A stretch of DNA of 64,000 nucleotides. Origin: Anaerobutyricum hallii (GTDB taxonomy: Bacteria > Bacillota > Clostridia > Lachnospirales > Lachnospiraceae). Below the pieces are notes generated by a model. It was not told where the DNA came from. It saw only the letters and a list, made by a program, of their open reading frames with translations, and made no database searches. Both the position numbers and the translations under genes were made by a program. The stretch lies in NCBI RefSeq assembly GCF_900209925.1, contig NZ_LT907978.1, forward strand, positions 1,175,219 through 1,239,218, given 5' to 3'. This document shows positions 1 to 8,610 of this stretch, one piece after another. The stretch's first letter is position 1. Each line of letters begins with the position of its first letter.

Positions 1-29
1 TAAAAATAAAAAACAGGATGGAGAAAACT

Positions 30-1466
30 ATGAAGAAGATACTATTTGCCAGTGCAGAATGTGATCCGTTTGTAAAGACAGGAGGATTAGGTGCAGTAGT
101 CGGCTCTCTGCCAAAGCAGTTAAATCATAAAAAATATGATGTAAGGGTTGTTTTACCGGGGTATCATTGTATTGATAAAAAGTGGCGTGATCAGATGGAA
201 ACGGTTGTGACTTTTCCTATGTATCTTGGCTGGAGAATGCAGACAGTGACCGTAAAAACATTAAGTTATGAAGGAATTATTTATTATTTCATTGAAAATA
301 ACTTTTATTTTTGCGGAGATTCCCCATATTATGACATGTGGGTAGATATAGAGAAGTTCAGTTATTTTTCTAAAGCAGTACTTGAGATGTTATCCTATCT
401 TGATTTTGAACCGGATATTATTCATTGCCACGACTGGCAGTCTTCTTTAGTGCCGGTATTTTTAAAAGCATTTTATTGTGCCGACCCATTTTATCGTAAT
501 ATTAAAACTGTGATGACAATACATAATTTAAAGTTTCAGGGAATTACGGAAATCGACCGTTTAAAAGATATAACCGGTCTTCCTGACGATATGTTTACTT
601 ACGACAAACTAGAATATAATAATTCGGCAAATCTTTTAAAAGGTGGACTTGTTTTTGCAGATAAGATCACAACAGTAAGTAAAACATATGCGGAGGAGAT
701 TAAACAGCCAGAATATGGAGAAGGATTAGATAGTGTGCTACAGCATAGAAGTGATGATCTTTGCGGAATTGTCAACGGAATTGATTATGATATCTATAAT
801 CCTTCTACAGATGAATACATTCCTTGCCATTATGATGATAAAACCTTTGATAAAGGAAAGAAAAAGAATAAAGCATCTCTTCAGGCAAAAACAGGTCTTC
901 CAAAGAAGAGAACAGCATTTACATTAGGAATTGTTTCAAGATTGACTGAACAGAAAGGCTTTGCACTCTTTTCTTATATGATGGAACGTCTCATGAAGAA
1001 GCCGGTACAGCTTTACGTATTAGGCGATGGGGAAGAGGAATATCGAAATATGTTTCTTTCCTATCAGGAACAGTATCCGGATAAAGTATATGTACAATTA
1101 GACTATACCGATGAAATGGCAAAATACATCTATGCTGGCTGTGATGCGATATTAATGCCATCACGCTTTGAACCATGTGGACTTTGTCAGCTTATGTCCC
1201 TTCGTTACGGAGCAGTTCCGATCATAAGAAAGACAGGAGGTCTTAAAGATACCGTAAGCATCTATAATCCAAAGAGCAAAACAGGAACAGGTTTTGGATT
1301 TACAGATTATAATGCGGAAGCCTTTTTAGATGCAATTCTTGCAGCCTTAGATGTTTATAAAAAGAATCCAGAAGAATGGAAAAACCTTACTGCAAAAGGA
1401 ATGAGGAAAAACTATTCATGGAAAGCATCTTCCAGAAAATACGAAAAATTATATTCTGATTTGTAG
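30..1466 (+). CDS. glgA: Glycogen synthase (ADP-glucose type, GT5)
   Basis: Transfers glucose from ADP-glucose to the non-reducing end of a growing alpha-1,4-glucan in the cytoplasm (glycogen synthesis). The N-terminal KTGGLG (residues 16-21) is the family ADP-glucose motif; the usual acidic residue that follows is Ala here (GAVVG). A C-terminal GT-B half carries the FEPCGLCQ nucleotide-sugar motif near residue 384. About 478 residues is normal for the family. I take ATG 30 because GGATGGAG lies 6 bases upstream; an in-frame ATG at 18 has no such site. No other glg gene is visible because the window begins here. The last codons (Ser-Asp-Leu-stop) lie inside the tip of a long palindrome. Function is secure. 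Confidence 0.95.
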   Translation: MKKILFASAECDPFVKTGGLGAVVGSLPKQLNHKKYDVRVVLPGYHCIDKKWRDQMETVVTFPMYLGWRMQTVTVKTLSYEGIIYYFIENNFYFCGDSPYYDMWVDIEKFSYFSKAVLEMLSYLDFEPDIIHCHDWQSSLVPVFLKAFYCADPFYRNIKTVMTIHNLKFQGITEIDRLKDITGLPDDMFTYDKLEYNNSANLLKGGLVFADKITTVSKTYAEEIKQPEYGEGLDSVLQHRSDDLCGIVNGIDYDIYNPSTDEYIPCHYDDKTFDKGKKKNKASLQAKTGLPKKRTAFTLGIVSRLTEQKGFALFSYMMERLMKKPVQLYVLGDGEEEYRNMFLSYQEQYPDKVYVQLDYTDEMAKYIYAGCDAILMPSRFEPCGLCQLMSLRYGAVPIIRKTGGLKDTVSIYNPKSKTGTGFGFTDYNAEAFLDAILAALDVYKKNPEEWKNLTAKGMRKNYSWKASSRKYEKLYSDL

Positions 1467-1622
1467 ATTTGATGTAGACGAAAAAAGAAAGAATACCATA
1501 TCCCATCTGCTCTGTAGTCGCTATATTTAAGATGCTCGTCCGCATCTTAAATACAGCGACTACAGAGCAGATGGGATGTATTATTTTTTTCTTTTTTCGT
1601 CTACACCAAATCTACAAATCAG
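1456..1622. repeat. Family A long palindrome, copy A1, between convergent genes
   Basis: A 167-bp inverted repeat whose tips read CTGATTTGTAGATTT on the left and its reverse complement on the right. The arms contain GACGAAAAAAGAAA and ATCCCATCTGCTCTGTAGTC and meet near GATGCTCGTCCGCATC. In this copy the two arms are nearly perfect complements. The tips contain the final codons and TAG stops of both glgA and rqcH. The T-rich and A-rich flanks of the stem would make it a bidirectional terminator. Related copies are at 14680, 21207 and 21841. Confidence 0.9.
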
Positions 1623-3360
1623 AAATTTCTTTGATACTGCTGATATCCGGATCAATGAGCATAGAGTAATTTGTATGATAAATGACGTATCCTGGTTTTG
1701 CCTGAGGCGGTTTCTTTAAGTTTCGTCGTTCGGTGTAATCAACCTCAACTTTCGGAGCATTTTTCCCTTTAGAGTAGTGAGCGGCAAGTCTTGCGGCCTC
1801 TTCGTAGGTGCGGTCAGGAAGTTCATTTGCGGTTCCGAGCTTTACGATGACGTGGGAACCTGCCATTTTCTTAGCATGAAACCACATATCTTTTCCGTTA
1901 GCGAATTTAAAAGATAATTCGTCGTTCTGGAAGTTATTTTTTCCGACATACATATGGAATCCGTCAGAAGAAATATAGTGAAGCGGTTTACTTTTGCCCT
2001 GACGTTTTTTTTGATTTCTGCCATGGCGTTTCATGTAACCGCACTCGATTAATTCTTCTTTGATCATAGCAAGGTCATTTTCATCGCGGGCGATTTCTAA
2101 AGCATTACTTACAGATTCCAAATGTGATAGTTCGGCAAAGGTTTCTTTTGTAAGAGTACTTAATGCTTCATAAGTACGTTTTAACTTTCCGTAGCGGTCA
2201 AAATATTTTTTGGCATTTTCCATTGCATTTAAGTCGGGGTCAAGTGGGATCGTGATTTCTTTGCCATCATAATAGTTGATACATTTTAATTCTTTTTGAT
2301 GAGGGGCTGCCTCGTAGCCGTAAGTGTGAAGAAGCTCTCCGTATATTTTATATTTTTCTTTTTTGTCTGTATCTTTTAACTGTTTTAGCTGCAGGTCATA
2401 TTTTTTCGCAGTACGCTCTAACGCATTTTGCACGATATGGCGTAAGTCAACGGACTTTTGGCGGATACGGGTCACGACTTCTTTTTGTGCGTAAAAGGTT
2501 TCTAATACTTCAGAGATGGAAGGATATTCTTCTATAGTTAAATCACTGAACATGGAAAATGTAAACGCACCGAATTCCTTTGGAGCTTTTCCTTCGTAAA
2601 TAATATTTGGAGAAAAAGCGTGTGTTTCTATCTGATTTTTCAGACGGACGAGTTCACCGTAAAGGGAACTTTGCTGCACTGGGGTAAGAGAAGCAACAGC
2701 AGAATCTCCGTCAATGTCAGCGCGGTAACAGATTTCATTGGCGAGCACCGGACTGATACCGGAAATACTGCCATAGACTGCTTTTTGCACAGAAACTGGT
2801 TTGACAAGCAGTGTATTTTCCATCCACTCTGCAGAAAGGTCATTAAGAGAAATCTTCCCCTTTCCCGGCGGGGCAATATAAGTTTTTCCTGGCAGAACTT
2901 CTCTTACAGAACTTACCTGATTAGAAATATGTTTGATACTGTCGATAATCATGTTTTTTTCATCAATAAAAATAATATTACTATGTTTTCCCATGATTTC
3001 GATAACCATTTTTTTACGGCACGTATCACCAAGTTCATTTAAATGTTCAATTGTGATCTCAACGATTCGTTCCATACCAGGCTGTGTGATTTCGATAATT
3101 CTTCCGTTGCTGATATATTTTCGAAGCAGCATACAGAAGTTTGGGGCAGTCATAGGATTCGCCTTTGTCTTTGTAGTAAAATAGATAAGTGGGAGACTTG
3201 CTCCGGCAGAAATCAGTAGTCGATAGGTTTCTTTATTATTTTTTACAACAAGAAGCAGTTCGTCCGCTTCCGGCTGATAGATTTTGTAGATGCGTCCGCC
3301 GGTAAGCAGGCGGTTCATGTCATATACAATATTGGCTATTACAACGCCATCAAAAGCCAT
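1612..3360 (-). CDS. rqcH: Rqc2/RqcH-type ribosome quality control protein (NFACT family)
   Basis: RqcH binds stalled 50S subunits carrying peptidyl-tRNA and recruits Ala-tRNA to add alanine tails that mark the chain for degradation; older names are FbpA or fibronectin-binding protein. The 582-residue protein has the NFACT-N domain (from MAFDGVV to about 170), a central helical and coiled-coil part (about 250-430) and the C-terminal NFACT-R domain with DMWFHAKKMAGSHVIVK near 495-515. Residues 97-98 are Glu-Arg where B. subtilis RqcH has the functionally important Asp-Arg. AGGAGG precedes the ATG. It converges on glgA. The family call is strong; retention of full alanine-tailing activity is inferred. 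Confidence 0.93.
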   Translation of the reverse strand: MAFDGVVIANIVYDMNRLLTGGRIYKIYQPEADELLLVVKNNKETYRLLISAGASLPLIYFTTKTKANPMTAPNFCMLLRKYISNGRIIEITQPGMERIVEITIEHLNELGDTCRKKMVIEIMGKHSNIIFIDEKNMIIDSIKHISNQVSSVREVLPGKTYIAPPGKGKISLNDLSAEWMENTLLVKPVSVQKAVYGSISGISPVLANEICYRADIDGDSAVASLTPVQQSSLYGELVRLKNQIETHAFSPNIIYEGKAPKEFGAFTFSMFSDLTIEEYPSISEVLETFYAQKEVVTRIRQKSVDLRHIVQNALERTAKKYDLQLKQLKDTDKKEKYKIYGELLHTYGYEAAPHQKELKCINYYDGKEITIPLDPDLNAMENAKKYFDRYGKLKRTYEALSTLTKETFAELSHLESVSNALEIARDENDLAMIKEELIECGYMKRHGRNQKKRQGKSKPLHYISSDGFHMYVGKNNFQNDELSFKFANGKDMWFHAKKMAGSHVIVKLGTANELPDRTYEEAARLAAHYSKGKNAPKVEVDYTERRNLKKPPQAKPGYVIYHTNYSMLIDPDISSIKEISDL

Positions 3361-3387
3361 AGTAAAATTCCTCCTGAAATAATATTT

Positions 3388-3449
3388 ATACTTTTAAATA
3401 ATCCATGCAAAAGAAATGTATCTGCTTTGCATGAAAAATATAAAAGTAT
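3388..3449 (-). promoter_or_regulatory. Inverted repeat in the rqcH leader
   Basis: An imperfect stem of about 24 bp with arms ATACTTTTA...CATGCAAA and TTTGCATG...TAAAAGTAT lies 28 bases upstream of the rqcH start, so it would form at the 5' end of the rqcH mRNA. No U-tract follows in the rqcH direction, so it does not look like a terminator. It could be a regulatory or stabilising hairpin. Confidence 0.5.
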
Positions 3450-3612
3450 AGAATGATATTGCGGCAAAAATATCTGAAAAACAGTAGGATTTGCAGCCTT
3501 TTCATGATACCATAGATAAGAAGGGAATGTCAAAAATGTCAGGCATACTTGCATGGAAAATGAGAATGTGATATGTTGGATAAAAGAACGAAAATATAGA
3601 AGGAGGCATATT

Positions 3613-4056
3613 ATGGGAAAAGCAGAAAATGGAGAGATCAGAGAAGTGACAGCAAATATCTGGGAGGACAGAAAGCATCATTTATGGTTCCCGATTAGTT
3701 TTACAAAATATACAGTGGGGAATGGAAGATTATATGTAAATAGCGGATTTCTTTCTTCAAGAGAAGATGAGTGTCTGTTATATCGTATTACAGATATTAC
3801 ATTATACCGCAGTCTTCCACAGCGTATTTTTGGAACAGGAACGATTGAGCTTCACACAAAAGACCGCTCCACGCCAGTTATCCGTCTGGAAAATATTGCG
3901 AAGTCTGCGCAGGTAAAGAGAGTGCTGAGTGATCTTATTGAGAAGGAAAGAGAAGATAAAAAGGTAGTCGGAAGAGATATGTATGGGGCGGTAAGTCACA
4001 TCGATCCTGTTGAATTTGATGGAGATGGAGATATGGACGACCATAATTTCAATTAA
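3613..4056 (+). CDS. Small PH-like (bPH2/YdbS-type) domain protein
   Basis: A 147-residue soluble protein. The segment WFPISFTKYTVGNGRLYV followed by YRITDITLYRSLPQRIFGTGTIEL resembles the bacterial PH (bPH2) fold, in which a small strand-rich unit carries a conserved ITDI turn; no membrane segment is present. ATG 3613 is chosen because AGGAGG sits 7 bases upstream; an upstream in-frame ATG at 3553 lacks a good site. The C-terminus is acidic and Asp-rich. It stands alone between rqcH (divergent) and the his operon. Function is unknown; the domain call is by pattern and should be treated as moderate. Confidence 0.7.
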   Translation: MGKAENGEIREVTANIWEDRKHHLWFPISFTKYTVGNGRLYVNSGFLSSREDECLLYRITDITLYRSLPQRIFGTGTIELHTKDRSTPVIRLENIAKSAQVKRVLSDLIEKEREDKKVVGRDMYGAVSHIDPVEFDGDGDMDDHNFN

Positions 4057-4094
4057 TTTTACAGGAATCAATTAGAAAAAGTTCTGTTCTCTGG

Positions 4095-4123
4095 TTGACA
4101 AAATGGGCGGTCACGAGTATAAT
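4095..4123 (+). promoter_or_regulatory. Sigma-A promoter of the his operon
   Basis: TTGACA at 4095-4100 and TATAAT at 4118-4123 with an exact 17-bp spacer: both hexamers are consensus. It would start transcription near 4130, about 175 bases before hisZ. Confidence 0.85.
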
Positions 4124-4153
4124 CATAAACAGTTTTAATGCGTTACCACTTTA

Positions 4154-4222
4154 TTGTGACAGAGTGTTTAAGGGGCAAGAAGATTGTCACAAAAGAGTCT
4201 GTGAATGCAGGCTCTTTCTTTT
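4154..4222 (+). promoter_or_regulatory. Structured his leader: hairpin plus terminator-like stem
   Basis: The leader contains TTGTGACA (4154-4161) paired with TGTCACAA (4185-4192), then AAAGAGTCTG (4192-4201) paired with CAGGCTCTTT (4208-4217), followed by a T-rich run. The second stem resembles an intrinsic terminator placed between a strong promoter and hisZ, suggesting attenuation of the operon. I see no T-box core sequence and no run of His codons, so the sensing mechanism is unknown. Confidence 0.6.
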
Positions 4223-4306
4223 ATAGATTTTTATTTTTTTATGAGAATAGCTCAGACAATTTTATAAAAGTGGTGAATGAGATTTTAATTTAGGAGGATA
4301 ACATTA

Positions 4307-5572
4307 ATGAAAGAAAAACTGCTCCACACTCCAGAGGGAGTAAGAGATATTTATAACTCAGAATGTAAGAGAAAGTCAGCGGTGGAGAAGCGGATTCATC
4401 ATATATTAGAGCTTTACGGCTATCAGGATATTGAGACACCAACATTTGAATTCTTTGATATATTTAACAGTGATACAGGAACCGTAAGTTCTGTAGAGAT
4501 GTTTAAGTTTTTTGATAGAAATAATAATACATTAGTGCTTCGCCCGGATATGACGCCTTCTATTGCAAGAAGTGTGGCAAAGTATTATAGTGCCTGTGAA
4601 TTTCCACTTCGTCTTTCTTATCGTGGGAATACATTTTTAAATAACAGAAGTTATCAAGGTAAGCTTACTGAGAAGACGGAGATGGGAGCGGAACTTATTA
4701 ATGATGACAGTCCGGAAGCAGATGCAGAGGGAATTATCATGATGATTGACTGTTTCCTTGCAGCAGGTCTTACGGATTTTCGTATAGATATCGGGCAGGC
4801 AGAGTTTTATAAAGGAATTATGGATGCGTTAGAAGCTTCTGAGGAAGTTAAGGAGCAGATTCACGAATATATCGAGAATAAGAATGCTCTTGGAATGGAA
4901 ATTCTTTTATCGGATTTATCTATGAAAGATTGTTATCGTAACATTCTGCTTGAGTATAATGATTTATATGGTGATGTTACCATGCTTGAAAAGGCAAAGA
5001 AGCTTACGATAAATCCTCGTTGTCAGGCGGCAATTGCCAGATTAGAGGAAGTTTATGAAGTGTTAAAGCTTTACGGATATGAGAAATATGTAAGTTTTGA
5101 TCTTGGCATGGTGAATCATTTTGATTATTATACAGGAATTATTTTCCGAGGATATACTTATGGAACTGGAGATGCAATCGGAAAGGGTGGACGTTATGAT
5201 AACCTTTTAGCGCAGTTTGGCAAGGAAGCAAGTGCCAGCGGATTTACCATTTTGATTGATGATGTACTATCTGCATTAAGCCGACAGAATATCAGCATTT
5301 CCTTAAAAGAATATGCCTATTCTTTACTTCTTTATAAATCAGAGGACAGACAGAATGCGATTCCGTTAGTTGTAAAGTTAAGAGATGCCGGAGTGAGGAC
5401 GGAACTCGTTTCTATGACAGAAGGAAAGACTTTAGAAGAATATCTTGCTTTTGGAAAGAATCAGGGAGCAGAAGGAATTATCTATTTAGATGGGGAGAAT
5501 GTCACTGTTTATGATATGGCTTCCGGAGAGCAGGAGACAAAGACATTAAAGGAATTCAGGGAGGAATATTAA
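4307..5572 (+). CDS. hisZ: ATP phosphoribosyltransferase regulatory subunit HisZ
   Basis: HisZ is a catalytically inactive histidyl-tRNA-synthetase paralogue that forms a hetero-octamer with short HisG and mediates histidine feedback. The 421-residue protein keeps the class II core, including [12 protein letters not shown] near residue 78 and [12 protein letters not shown]-like [17 protein letters not shown] near 265. AGGAGG precedes the ATG. It is followed after one base by the short-form hisG that requires it, which fixes the identity over a true HisRS. Confidence 0.95.
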   Translation: MKEKLLHTPEGVRDIYNSECKRKSAVEKRIHHILELYGYQDIETPTFEFFDIFNSDTGTVSSVEMFKFFDRNNNTLVLRPDMTPSIARSVAKYYSACEFPLRLSYRGNTFLNNRSYQGKLTEKTEMGAELINDDSPEADAEGIIMMIDCFLAAGLTDFRIDIGQAEFYKGIMDALEASEEVKEQIHEYIENKNALGMEILLSDLSMKDCYRNILLEYNDLYGDVTMLEKAKKLTINPRCQAAIARLEEVYEVLKLYGYEKYVSFDLGMVNHFDYYTGIIFRGYTYGTGDAIGKGGRYDNLLAQFGKEASASGFTILIDDVLSALSRQNISISLKEYAYSLLLYKSEDRQNAIPLVVKLRDAGVRTELVSMTEGKTLEEYLAFGKNQGAEGIIYLDGENVTVYDMASGEQETKTLKEFREEY

Positions 5573-5573
5573 G

Positions 5574-6215
5574 ATGCGCTATTTAACATTTGCTCTGGCA
5601 AAGGGAAGACTTGCTAATAAAACAATGGATATGTTTGAAAAACTTGGTATTACCTGTGATTCCATTCGTGATAAAGAGACAAGAAAGCTTATTTTTGTCA
5701 ATGAAGATTTAAAGCTTAAGTTTTTCTTAGCGAAGGCTTCTGACGTTCCTACTTATGTAGAGTACGGTGCAGCGGATATCGGTATCGTAGGGGAAGATAC
5801 GATTCTTGAAGAAGGAAGAAACCTTTACGAAGTAATGGATTTGGGCTTTGGAAAGTGTAAGATGTGTGTCTGTGGACCGGAAAGTGCAAGGGAAAAGTTG
5901 CAGCATGGAGAGCTTATTCGTGTAGCTTCTAAGTATCCAAGCATTGCCAAAGATTATTTTTATAATAAAAAGTTCCAGACCGTAGAGATTATCAAGTTGA
6001 ATGGTTCCGTTGAGTTAGCTCCGATTGTTGGACTTTCTGAGGTCATTGTCGATATCGTGGAGACTGGCTCTACATTAAAGGCAAACGGGCTTACAGTCCT
6101 AGAGGAAATTTGTGATCTTTCTGCCCGTATGGTAGTAAATCAGGTAAGTCTTAAGATGGAACAGGAGAGAATTCGTAAACTGATTTATGACCTGCGTAAA
6201 CTGAAGCAGCAATAG
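5574..6215 (+). CDS. hisG: ATP phosphoribosyltransferase catalytic subunit, short form
   Basis: Catalyses the first step of histidine synthesis, joining ATP and PRPP to phosphoribosyl-ATP. At 213 residues it is the short form without the C-terminal regulatory domain, consistent with the adjacent hisZ. Family motifs visible: [14 protein letters not shown] at the N-terminus, [13 protein letters not shown] near 65-77 and the PRPP loop [18 protein letters not shown] near 155-172. It starts one base after the hisZ stop, indicating translational coupling. Confidence 0.97.
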   Translation: MRYLTFALAKGRLANKTMDMFEKLGITCDSIRDKETRKLIFVNEDLKLKFFLAKASDVPTYVEYGAADIGIVGEDTILEEGRNLYEVMDLGFGKCKMCVCGPESAREKLQHGELIRVASKYPSIAKDYFYNKKFQTVEIIKLNGSVELAPIVGLSEVIVDIVETGSTLKANGLTVLEEICDLSARMVVNQVSLKMEQERIRKLIYDLRKLKQQ

Positions 6216-6267
6216 ATGGTGAAAAATAGAAACAAAAATAAATTAGAACATTCCAGAGGAAAAGAAA

Positions 6268-7566
6268 ATGAGAGTTTTAAAGGTAAATAAAGAAAATACA
6301 AAAAATATTTTAAGTGATTTATTAAAGAGAAGCCCAAATAACTATGACCAGTATGCCGGAACAGTACAGGGTATTTTAGACGAGATTAAGGAAAAGGGAG
6401 ATGAAGCCCTTTTTGCTTACACAGAAAAGTTTGATAAATGTAAGCTGACAAAAGATACAATTCAGGTAACAGAGGAAGAAATCAAGGCAGCATATGAAAA
6501 AGTAGATGATTCTTTAGTAGAAGTTATCCGTAAATCTCTTGTAAATATTCGTGAGTATCATGAAAAACAAAAGAGAAATAGTTGGTTTGATGCCAAACCG
6601 GATGGTACGATTCTTGGTCAGAAGATGACTGCTTTAGCTTCTGTTGGTGTGTATGTACCGGGTGGAAAGGCAGCATATCCGTCTTCTGTACTTATGAATA
6701 TTGTACCGGCAAAGGTAGCTGGAGTAGAAAAAATCGTGATGGTTACTCCTCCAAATAAAGATGGGGAAGTAACACCGGCAACATTAGTAGCAGCAAATGA
6801 AGCAGGTGCTACTCATATTTATAAAGTCGGTGGAGCGCAGGCAATCGGTGCATTAGCTTATGGAACAGAATCAATTGAAAAAGTTGATAAGATTGTAGGT
6901 CCTGGAAACATCTATGTTGCTCTTGCAAAAAAAGCAGTATATGGACATGTAAGTATTGATTCTATCGCAGGACCAAGCGAGATTCTTGTTCTTGCCGATG
7001 ATACAGCCAATCCGCACTATGTTGCAGCAGATTTACTTTCACAGGCAGAACATGATGAACTTGCCAGTGCGATTTTAGTAACAACAAGTAAAACACTTGG
7101 TGAGAAAGTGCAGGAAGAGATTGAAGGCTACTTAAAGAAGTTATCAAGAGCAGAGATTATTGAAAAATCTCTTGAAAACTTTGGCTATATTTTAGAGGCA
7201 GAGACATTAGATGAAGCGTTAGAAGTAGTGAATGCGATTGCTTCCGAGCATCTTGAAATCGTGACAGCGAATCCATTTGAAGTAATGACAAAGGTAAGAA
7301 ATGCCGGAGCTATCTTTATCGGAGAGTACAGTTCTGAACCACTTGGAGATTATTTTGCAGGACCAAACCATGTTCTTCCTACAAATGGAACCGCAAAGTT
7401 CTTCTCTCCGTTAAATGTAGATGATTTCGTAAAGAAATCAAGTATTATTTATTATTCAAAAGATGCTTTGAAAGCGATTCATAATGACATTGAAACATTT
7501 GCAAAAGCGGAAGGATTGACAGCGCATGCAAATTCTATTGCTGTTCGTTTTGAAGAGGAGGAGTAG
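6268..7566 (+). CDS. hisD: Histidinol dehydrogenase
   Basis: Zinc enzyme that oxidises L-histidinol to histidine in two NAD-dependent steps. The 432-residue length is typical. Visible are the NAD-site region VGGAQAIGALAYGT, the signature segment SIDSIAGPSEILVLADD, the zinc-site sequence LLSQAEHDELASAILVT and the C-terminal GPNHVLPTNGTAKF. It lies 52 bases after hisG and 2 bases before hisB, in the same operon. Confidence 0.97.
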   Translation: MRVLKVNKENTKNILSDLLKRSPNNYDQYAGTVQGILDEIKEKGDEALFAYTEKFDKCKLTKDTIQVTEEEIKAAYEKVDDSLVEVIRKSLVNIREYHEKQKRNSWFDAKPDGTILGQKMTALASVGVYVPGGKAAYPSSVLMNIVPAKVAGVEKIVMVTPPNKDGEVTPATLVAANEAGATHIYKVGGAQAIGALAYGTESIEKVDKIVGPGNIYVALAKKAVYGHVSIDSIAGPSEILVLADDTANPHYVAADLLSQAEHDELASAILVTTSKTLGEKVQEEIEGYLKKLSRAEIIEKSLENFGYILEAETLDEALEVVNAIASEHLEIVTANPFEVMTKVRNAGAIFIGEYSSEPLGDYFAGPNHVLPTNGTAKFFSPLNVDDFVKKSSIIYYSKDALKAIHNDIETFAKAEGLTAHANSIAVRFEEEE

Positions 7567-7568
7567 AG

Positions 7569-8159
7569 ATGCCAGAAAGAAAAGCGCGTGTTGAGAGAAA
7601 TACCAGTGAGACAAAGATTGTAGTTGAGCTGAATTTAGATGGCAGTGGAAAGTATGATATTGATACAGGAATCGGTTTTTTTGATCATATGTTAAATAGT
7701 TTTGCACGTCATGGCTTTTTTGATCTGACCTGCAAAGTAGATGGAGATTTAGAAGTCGATTGTCACCATACGATTGAAGATACAGGTATTGTACTTGGAC
7801 AGGCGATTCGCGAAGCAGTAGGAGATAAAAAAGGAATTCGACGTTTTGGAAACTTCCTGCTTCCAATGGACGAGACGCTTGTACTTGGTGCGGTAGATTT
7901 ATCCGGAAGACCATATTGCGTGTGTGATTTGCCATTTACCGTAGAAAAAGTCGGTGGGTTTGATACAGAAATGGTACAGGAATTTTTCTATGCAGTTTCT
8001 TACAGTGCAGCAATGAATCTGCATTTAAAATTAATACATGGAAGTAACAATCATCATATTATGGAAGCAGCGTTTAAAGCATTTGCAAAAGCTTTAGATG
8101 AAGCTTCTTCCTATGATCCAAGAATTACAGATGTACTTTCTACGAAAGGAGCACTATAA
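7569..8159 (+). CDS. hisB: Imidazoleglycerol-phosphate dehydratase
   Basis: Dehydrates imidazole glycerol phosphate to imidazole acetol phosphate. The 196-residue monofunctional form lacks the phosphatase domain of the E. coli bifunctional protein. Metal-binding histidines appear in GFFDHMLNSFARHG, in DCHHTIEDTGIVLG and in GSNNHHIMEAAFKAFAKAL. The start follows the hisD stop by 2 bases and the stop abuts the hisI ATG. A separate histidinol phosphatase must lie elsewhere. Confidence 0.97.
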   Translation: MPERKARVERNTSETKIVVELNLDGSGKYDIDTGIGFFDHMLNSFARHGFFDLTCKVDGDLEVDCHHTIEDTGIVLGQAIREAVGDKKGIRRFGNFLLPMDETLVLGAVDLSGRPYCVCDLPFTVEKVGGFDTEMVQEFFYAVSYSAAMNLHLKLIHGSNNHHIMEAAFKAFAKALDEASSYDPRITDVLSTKGAL

Positions 8160-8498
8160 ATGAAAAGCACTATTTCTTTTGACAAATTCAAATTAAACAG
8201 TGATGGAATGATTCCGGTTATTACACAGGATTATAAGACAAATGAAGTATTGATGCTTGCCTATATGACAAAAGAATCCTTTGAAAAAACGTTGGAAACA
8301 GGGAAAATGACTTATTTTAGCCGTAGCCGTCAGGAACTATGGACGAAGGGAGATACTTCCGGACATTATCAGTATGTGAAGTCTTTAGATATTGACTGTG
8401 ATAAAGATACGATTTTGGCAAAAGTAGAGCAGATTGGAGCTGCTTGTCATACAGGAAACCGTACCTGTTTCTTTACAAGACTTGCGCAAGAGGAGTAA
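8160..8498 (+). CDS. hisI: Phosphoribosyl-AMP cyclohydrolase
   Basis: Opens the adenine ring of phosphoribosyl-AMP. At 112 residues this is the monofunctional HisI; the HisE pyrophosphohydrolase domain is absent and no hisE is in the window. Family signature: [20 protein letters not shown], with Zn/Mg ligands [10 protein letters not shown] and the [10 protein letters not shown] tail. The ATG directly follows the hisB stop. It is the last his gene here, so hisH, hisA, hisF, hisE and hisC must be elsewhere. Confidence 0.96.
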   Translation: MKSTISFDKFKLNSDGMIPVITQDYKTNEVLMLAYMTKESFEKTLETGKMTYFSRSRQELWTKGDTSGHYQYVKSLDIDCDKDTILAKVEQIGAACHTGNRTCFFTRLAQEE

Positions 8499-8610
8499 AA
8501 TAATACAAATAAGGGAAACATAGAAATTATAAGAAATATAGAAAAAACAGATAAAAATTAAGATAAAGATTAAGATAAAGATTAATGGAAAGAAGCTGAA
8601 AAAAGAAGAT

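Noticed and set aside
4124-4306. T-box or His-rich leader peptide for the his operon
   Set aside because: No T-box core sequence and no run of His codons; only simple stems are visible.
4307-5572. Histidyl-tRNA synthetase
   Set aside because: Adjacent short-form hisG and HisZ-like sequence make the regulatory subunit far more likely.
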